Assembly: GCA_031283185.1 (NCBI GenBank)
Contig: JAITCH010000009.1
Span: forward strand, 127,190-191,189
Source: Rickettsiales bacterium
Lineage (GTDB): Bacteria; Pseudomonadota; Alphaproteobacteria; Rs-D84
DNA length: 64,000 bases
Direction: 5' to 3'
Numbering within the stretch: the first letter of the stretch is position 1; every line of letters begins with the position of its first letter. The notes under the pieces were generated by a model. That model saw only the letters and a program-made list of their open reading frames with translations, searched no databases and had not been told where the DNA came from. The translations under genes and the position numbers were made by a program. This document shows, one piece after another, positions 60,018 through 64,000 of this stretch.

Positions 60018-60042
60018 CTTAGTGCGGACGAATCGTTAAAAT
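60014..60042 (+). promoter_or_regulatory. Promoter of the HU gene
   Basis: TTGACT (60014-60019), 17 bp, TAAAAT (60037-60042), immediately overlapping the stop of the membrane protein gene. HU starts at 60100 with AAGGAG as ribosome-binding site. Confidence 0.65.
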
Positions 60043-60099
60043 CCAAGGGTGCGATTGAAAAATTAGCATGATAAAATAAAACAACAAGGAGAAACTCTA

Positions 60100-60372
60100 A
60101 TGAACAAATACGAATTGATTGATGCTTTGGCGAATGATGCTGGTGTGACCAAGACGGTTGCGGCAGAGGTTTTAGAATCGTTTATCACCAATGTTACGAA
60201 AGTGTTGAAAAAGAAGGGCGAAGTGCGTTTGGTTGGTTTTGGCACATTCACGACTTCGAAGAGAAAGGCGACGACAGGTCGCAATCCTCGGACTGGTGCT
60301 GCGATAAAGATTGCTGCATCGACGCAGCCGAAGTTCAAAGCGGGCAAAGCGCTGAAAGACGCATTGAATTAA
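60100..60372 (+). CDS. HU/IHF family DNA-binding protein
   Basis: Nucleoid protein that bends DNA as a dimer. The 90-residue sequence has the HU pattern: MNKYELIDALANDAGVTK, the VRLVGFGTFTTSKRKATTGRN arm region with the RNPRTG motif, and KFKAGKALKDALN at the end. Full length and intact. It has its own promoter and a clear terminator. Confidence 0.95.
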   Translation: MNKYELIDALANDAGVTKTVAAEVLESFITNVTKVLKKKGEVRLVGFGTFTTSKRKATTGRNPRTGAAIKIAASTQPKFKAGKALKDALN

Positions 60373-60397
60373 GTTATTTGGTTTTTTACCAAGATTG

Positions 60398-60426
60398 CAC
60401 GCGGGTTCTCCCCGCGTGTTTTTTTA
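60398..60426 (+). terminator. Rho-independent terminator of the HU gene
   Basis: Perfect stem CACGCGGG/CCCGCGTG with a TTCTC loop, followed by eight T. This is one of the few classical terminators in the window. Confidence 0.9.
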
Positions 60427-60429
60427 TAA

Positions 60430-60958
60430 CGGAGTAGTGGTTGAGTTATAGCGGGGTGGGGGATCTTGGGCCCCACCCCGAACATTTTCTAATCGTCATT
60501 CCCGCGGCTTGTCGCGCCGTAGCGAAGCGTAGGCGGACGGGGTGGTTGGTGCTTGTTAATCGCACAATAGTCCCCTTCGCTGGCGAAGGGGTGGACGGCG
60601 AAGCCGGACGGGGTAGTGGTAATAAAATTCCCCGCCAATGGCGAAAGGGTGTCGCGCCGTAGCAAAGCGTAGGCGGACGGGGTAGTGGTGATAAGTCATC
60701 CCGGGGCTTGACCCCGGGATCTCGCCAAATAAAAGTCCCCTTCGCTGGCGAAGGGGTGCCCCGTAGGGGCGGGGTAGTGGTAATAAAACGCGCCACAACC
60801 TTTCGGCTGTGGCGCACTCCCTACCTTCCCTTCCGGGAATCTTTCAGCCCCTCTTCTTTTTTGTCATTCCCGCGCAGGCGGGAATAGGGCTTAAAATCGC
60901 GGGCGCAGCCCGCAAAAAAACAAGTCATCCCCCGACTTGATCGGGGGATCTCGGCTTA
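60430..60958. repeat. Intergenic repeat cluster after HU
   Basis: F (about 60453-60492, loop ATCTTGGGC), D with the nested hairpin, B (60566-60622), an A/B hybrid (60627-60690), C (about 60694-60725), B (60735-60782), a hairpin GCGCCACAACC/GGCTGTGGCGC, H (about 60865-60918) and C (60921-60955). No gene is supported. Confidence 0.8.
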
Positions 60959-61294
60959 TTAAGCGACTTTTTCTTTTCTTTCGTCGGTATCCACTGATGC
61001 GGCATCGAGCGATTTTTTAGCCTCTGCGAAAACCATTGCTTTAACGCGCATAGCCAAAGATTCGTCATCGAGCGTTTCGACGAGCGGCTCAAAGTCATTG
61101 CGTTTAATCTGCAAGGCGACATATGCTCCGACGAGCGCGTCGCGGGACAGATTATCCAGGCTTTCGACCTTACCTGATTGGAGTTGATTTTTAAGGCTGT
61201 CTAGACGGCCGTCGGAATCAACCCAGGCGACATTGTCCAAAACTTGGTCGAGAGCGGCCATAATTTTTACAATGCTAGTGGTGTTTTGTGCCAT
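60959..61294 (-). CDS. Small soluble protein of unknown function
   Basis: A 111-residue protein, mainly helical, acidic in the middle (DNVAWVDSDGRLDSLKNQL) and with a charged tail. No membrane segment or known motif. AGGGGG lies upstream of ATG 61294. It is divergent from mraZ. I do not recognise the family. Confidence 0.6.
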   Translation of the reverse strand: MAQNTTSIVKIMAALDQVLDNVAWVDSDGRLDSLKNQLQSGKVESLDNLSRDALVGAYVALQIKRNDFEPLVETLDDESLAMRVKAMVFAEAKKSLDAASVDTDERKEKVA

Positions 61295-61412
61295 TGTTTC
61301 CCCCTTTTTTTGTTTCTCTGCCCGAATCGTATCAATTTACCGAATCGGCAGTCAAGTAAAAAATGCAATTTTATTAAAAAAAGATTTCAATTTGTTTGGG
61401 ATGACTATTTAA

Positions 61413-61427
61413 TCCCATAGGAACCCA
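61413..61427 (-). promoter_or_regulatory. Candidate MraZ operator (two TGGGN boxes)
   Basis: On the minus strand, TGGGT, 5 bases, TGGGA: two direct TGGGN boxes with a 10-bp period, the arrangement bound by MraZ in other bacteria. They lie 21 bases upstream of the -35 box of the mraZ promoter. Confidence 0.45.
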
Positions 61428-61448
61428 TAAAAAAACTACATTTTGTCA

Positions 61449-61477
61449 TTGACACCCACGCCCATCAGTTCTAGAAT
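61449..61477 (+). promoter_or_regulatory. Sigma-70 promoter of mraZ
   Basis: TTGACA (61449-61454), 17 bp, TAGAAT (61472-61477). About 175 bases of B and A repeats separate it from mraZ. Confidence 0.65.
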
Positions 61478-61485
61478 GCGTTAAA

Positions 61486-61640
61486 TTCCCCTTCGCTAGC
61501 CGCGTGGCTAGCACCAAAGTCCCCTTCGCTGGCGAAGGGGTGGACTGCGAAGCAGGACGGGGTAGTGGTAATAAAAATCCCCTCCAAGGTGGAGGGGTGT
61601 CGCGCCGTAGCGAAGCGTAGGCGGACGGGGTGGTTGAGCC
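61486..61640. repeat. Family B and A repeats between the mraZ promoter and gene
   Basis: A fragment with GCTAGCCGCGTGGCTAGC, B (about 61518-61570, hairpin with CTGCGAAGCAG) and A (about 61575-61635, stem CCCCTCC/GGAGGGG). They lengthen the 5' leader of mraZ. Confidence 0.85.
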
Positions 61641-61657
61641 CAATCAAAAGGTAAAGA

Positions 61658-62101
61658 ATGTCATTATTTTTATCATCCTTTACAAACCATATAGACACAA
61701 AGGGCCGCCTTTCTGTGCCGGCGACATTCCGCGCTGCATTGAATGGGGATGCATTCGCCGGAGTGGTCTTGTTCCGCTCATTTACCAACAAATGCATCGA
61801 AGGCTTTTCTATGAGCCGCATGGAAAAGATGGCGGACGCTACGGATAATCTCGGGGCTTTTGATAAAACCCAAGACGATCTTACGGCGATGTTGTTTGCG
61901 GACGCGCGCCCATTGAATTTTGATGTCAGCGGCCGGGTGGTTATACCCGAAGATTTGTTAAAACACGCGGATATTACGGACGAGGCTGTTTTTGTTGGCC
62001 GCGGCAAAAGTTTTCAGATTTGGAATCCGACAGAGTTCGCCCAAACTCAAACCTCTGCCCTAACCCGCTTACAATCCTCCCACCCCACCTTAAAATTATA
62101 A
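61658..62101 (+). CDS. mraZ: Transcriptional regulator MraZ
   Basis: AbrB-like DNA-binding protein that normally heads and represses the division/cell-wall (dcw) cluster. The 147-residue protein has two MraZ domains: NHIDTKGRLSVPATFRAAL, then ADARPLNFDVSGRVVIPEDL with the VGRGKSFQIWNP segment. AAAAGGT precedes the ATG. Here rsmH, ftsL and ftsI do not follow; repeats and an M23 peptidase gene do, so the cluster has been broken. The C-terminus just precedes a repeat. Confidence 0.93.
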   Translation: MSLFLSSFTNHIDTKGRLSVPATFRAALNGDAFAGVVLFRSFTNKCIEGFSMSRMEKMADATDNLGAFDKTQDDLTAMLFADARPLNFDVSGRVVIPEDLLKHADITDEAVFVGRGKSFQIWNPTEFAQTQTSALTRLQSSHPTLKL

Positions 62102-62109
62102 CCGCACCA

Positions 62110-62308
62110 AATTCCCCTTTGCTTGATGTAGTCGCACAAAAGTCCCCTTCGCTGGCGAAGGGGTGTCGCGCCGTAGCGAAGCGTAGGCGGACGGGGTAGT
62201 GGTAATGAAACGACACCAAAGGTGTCGTCATCCCCGCCTCCCCACCCGTCATCCCGGCGAAGGCCGGGATATTTTGTAAAAAATCCCGCGCCAGCGGGTA
62301 ATAAAGTG
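62110..62308. repeat. Family B, D/E repeats and hairpins before family I copy 6
   Basis: Truncated B with linker, full B (about 62140-62205), a GACACCAAAGGTGTC hairpin, E (about 62250-62278) and the CCCGCGCCAGCGGG hairpin. Confidence 0.8.
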
Positions 62309-62462
62309 CAAAAAATCTTAGCGACATCGCAATGCCGAGGATAGAACCCCGAGTAGTCGTGAAAAAACGAGGACGGAGTATGCGTGGATACTTCTAGGAG
62401 TTTTTTCACGGCCAATCGGGGTTATAGACCGGCAGGATGAAAAATGTTGCTTAGATTTTTTG
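62309..62462. repeat. Family I structured element, copy 6
   Basis: Outer stem CAAAAAATCTTAGCGACAT with ATGTTGCTTAGATTTTTTG (one G-T pair); inner TGCCG/CGGCA, AACCCCGA/TCGGGGTT, CGTGAAAAAAC/GTTTTTTCACG; apex AGTAT/ATACT. Its right end overlaps the -35 box of the M23 gene. Confidence 0.8.
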
Positions 62463-62488
62463 ACTATTTCCAATTTTTCATTTATAAT
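62460..62488 (+). promoter_or_regulatory. Promoter of the M23 peptidase gene, -35 box in family I end
   Basis: TTGACT (62460-62465) formed by the right end of family I copy 6, 17 bp, TATAAT (62483-62488). The start codon at 62496 lies 7 bases downstream with no Shine-Dalgarno. Confidence 0.6.
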
Positions 62489-62495
62489 GCTTACT

Positions 62496-63776
62496 ATGTT
62501 AAAACTCCGAAATCGTTTATTGGGTCTGCTCCCTCGCCAATTATGGCGCGACGCTCTGCAACTTTGCCGCACCAAGTGGCTTGATATGTCGCCGCGTGCG
62601 CGGATAATTACGCTTATTGGCGCGACTGCATTGATGTTGACCACGCCTGCGATTTTTATAGTGCGTCATTTTGCGGACACTTGGACATTAGAGGTATGCC
62701 CAGAATATAATGTGCCGGTTCGCGCTGGCGATACGCTTGCGGCGTTGCTCAGTAATTACGAAGTCCCCAGCGCAGAGATCGCCCAAATCGACAAAACTCT
62801 CCGCAAAGACGCAAAGTTTCGGTCTCTTTCTGCGACCAAAGATACGCTTCAAATTTGGAAGCAGCCTGATTCTCCGGCGGAAAGGATAGTGTTAAATTGC
62901 GGCCCGTGGCGGCAGATACATTTGACGCGAAATCCTGCGGCGGGGACATGGGATGCCAAGATTTATGAGACTCAGCCCGAGGTTCGACTGGTAAAGAAAA
63001 GCGGGGTTATCAAGTCGGGGGATTCATTTTATACAGCGGGGTCCAGGACGAATATCCCACCTGCGATATTGATAGCGATGTATGACTTGTTCAGCTTTGA
63101 AATTGACTTCGAGCGCGATGTTCGTGCTGGGCAAAAGTTCCATGTGCTGTATGAAGAATTTTACCAGAATGGGAAGTTGATGAGTCCCGGCAACATTTTA
63201 TTCGCCGAATTTGATACGCTCAGAGGGAATACGCGGATGTATAGGTTTACTGGTTCGGATAACAGGACGGGCTATTATGGAGCGACTGGACTCGGAGCCA
63301 TCAAATCGTTAAAGAGAACACCGATAAATAATGCCAAGGTTACCAGTTCATTTTCGATGGGAAGAAAGCACCCGGTTCTTGGATTTACAAGGGCGCATAG
63401 GGGCGTGGACTTCCGCGCATCGACTGGGACGCCGATTCCGGCGAGCGGCGCGGGAAGGGTTGTGCGAAGGGGCTATGACGGGGGATACGGGAATTTCATA
63501 CAATTAAAGCACGGGGGCAGTTTTGAGACGCTTTATGGACATATGTCTCGTTTTGCGCCTGGGGTGAATGTGGGGACTTATGTGAGGCAGGGGCAGACGA
63601 TTGGCTATGTTGGATCGACGGGACTTTCTACGGGACCACATCTGCATTATGAAATTATACAAAATGGGATGAAAGTTAATCCGATGAGTGTAAAGTTGCC
63701 TGCGATAAATAATTTGGCTGGTAAGGACTTGGAAAATTTCTTAATTGAACGCGCCCGCCTCGACTCCCTCCTCTAA
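62496..63776 (+). CDS. M23 family peptidoglycan endopeptidase
   Basis: A 426-residue inner-membrane-anchored protein: one membrane helix (about 37-57, IITLIGATALMLTTPAIFIV), a periplasmic stretch with a LysM-like or OapA-like N-terminal region (VPVRAGDTLAALLSNYEV), and a C-terminal LytM/M23 domain with the zinc ligands in AHRGVDF and GPHLHYE. It probably cuts peptide cross-links to allow wall growth. ATG 62496 is chosen from the promoter spacing; ATG 62487 overlaps the -10 box. Confidence 0.88.
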   Translation: MLKLRNRLLGLLPRQLWRDALQLCRTKWLDMSPRARIITLIGATALMLTTPAIFIVRHFADTWTLEVCPEYNVPVRAGDTLAALLSNYEVPSAEIAQIDKTLRKDAKFRSLSATKDTLQIWKQPDSPAERIVLNCGPWRQIHLTRNPAAGTWDAKIYETQPEVRLVKKSGVIKSGDSFYTAGSRTNIPPAILIAMYDLFSFEIDFERDVRAGQKFHVLYEEFYQNGKLMSPGNILFAEFDTLRGNTRMYRFTGSDNRTGYYGATGLGAIKSLKRTPINNAKVTSSFSMGRKHPVLGFTRAHRGVDFRASTGTPIPASGAGRVVRRGYDGGYGNFIQLKHGGSFETLYGHMSRFAPGVNVGTYVRQGQTIGYVGSTGLSTGPHLHYEIIQNGMKVNPMSVKLPAINNLAGKDLENFLIERARLDSLL

Positions 63777-64000
63777 CCCCCTTCGTTTGATGTAGTCGCA
63801 CCAAATTCCCCTTCGCTGGCGAAGGGGTGGACTGCGAAGCAGGACGGGGTAGTGGTAATAAAATTCCCCGCCAATGGTGGCGGGGTGTCGCGCCGTAGCG
63901 AAGCGTAGGCGGACGGGGTAGTGGTTTAACAAGTCATCCCGGTGCTTGACACCGGGATCTCGCCGAAAAAAATCCCCGCCAATGGTGGCGGGGTGTCGCG
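63777..64000. repeat. Repeats B, A, C, A at the right edge
   Basis: Truncated B with TTTGATGTAGTCGCAC linker, B with the CTGCGAAGCAG hairpin, A, C (stem CCCGGTG/CACCGGG) and the start of another A that runs off the window. Confidence 0.85.

Noticed and set aside
976-64000. A, B and C repeats as CRISPR arrays
   Set aside because: They are dispersed, not evenly spaced, their stems vary between copies, and no cas genes are seen near them.

Overview
The window looks like the chromosome of an alphaproteobacterium, probably a host- or gut-associated lineage with a streamlined gene set. This is inferred from the gene content and the frr-uppS-cdsA-rseP-bamA order, not from a database search. The standard genetic code is used. 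Housekeeping genes are intact: dnaB, mraY-ftsW-murG, tyrS, ppaC, frr-uppS-cdsA, rseP-bamA, a beta-carbonic anhydrase, dapB, tRNA-Trp-secE-nusG-rplK-rplA-rplJ-rplL-rpoB-rpoC, an HU gene, mraZ and an M23 endopeptidase gene.

The most conspicuous property is a dense carpet of short hairpin repeats that fills nearly every intergenic space. Names used below: A (stem such as CCCCGCC/GGCGGGG, a variable hairpin, then GGGGTGGTTAGA); B (CCCCTTCGCTGGCGAAGGGG, a variable hairpin, then GGGGTAGTGGT); C (GTCATCCC, a variable stem, loop CTTGA, then ATCTCGCC); D (GTCATTCCCGCG, then GGCGGGAATCTCAAATTG); E (like D but ending CCGGGATATTTTGT); F (long stem, GTCTCCCGA loop, tail GAACATTTTATCACC); G (TGCCCCCTTGAGGGGC type); H (CCCCGCGCAGGCGGGG plus CGCGGGCGAAGCCCGC); I (a ~150 bp branched element with covarying stems); J and K (rarer). 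Within each family the stems change between copies but stay complementary. Several copies lie in frame inside essential genes (ftsW, murG, uppS, cdsA, bamA, ppaC, tyrS), as Rickettsia palindromic elements do. Family C can carry a -35 box in its loop and so may act as a mobile promoter.

Layout. 1-7.6 kb: remnants of a podovirus-like structural module (tail protein, large terminase, portal, Bbp19-like protein, lysozyme). The terminase is cut in two around dnaB, and a pilin-like gene sits before the portal. 7.6-13.4 kb: an Lnb/DUF4105-type outer-envelope protein, then mraY-ftsW-murG. 13.4-26.0 kb: tRNA-Thr, an ORF6N protein, a DUF559 protein, and four large secreted Cys-containing proteins of unknown function. 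Three of these, plus a fifth at 56.8-59.2 kb, carry long C/G homopolymers that suggest phase variation. 26.1-36.1 kb: yraN, tyrS, a lipoprotein, ppaC, the frr-to-bamA cluster and carbonic anhydrase. 36.6-37.4 kb: dapB. 37.6-40.6 kb: an AT-richer island with no dispersed repeats inside its genes. It holds a translationally coupled AAA ATPase (DUF4143 type) and a 470-residue protein with HEPN-like RxxxxH motifs, and next to it three identical palindromes at an exact 66-bp period. 41.2-54.6 kb: the RNA polymerase/ribosomal protein operon on the minus strand. 55-64 kb: a membrane protein with internal repeats, a frameshifted large secreted protein, HU, mraZ and an M23 peptidase.

The best candidates for something new are the HEPN/ATPase island with its periodic palindromes, the covarying family I elements, the promoter-carrying family C repeats, and the phase-variable secreted protein family. 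No homology search was possible, so family names rest on motifs and general familiarity with the proteins.
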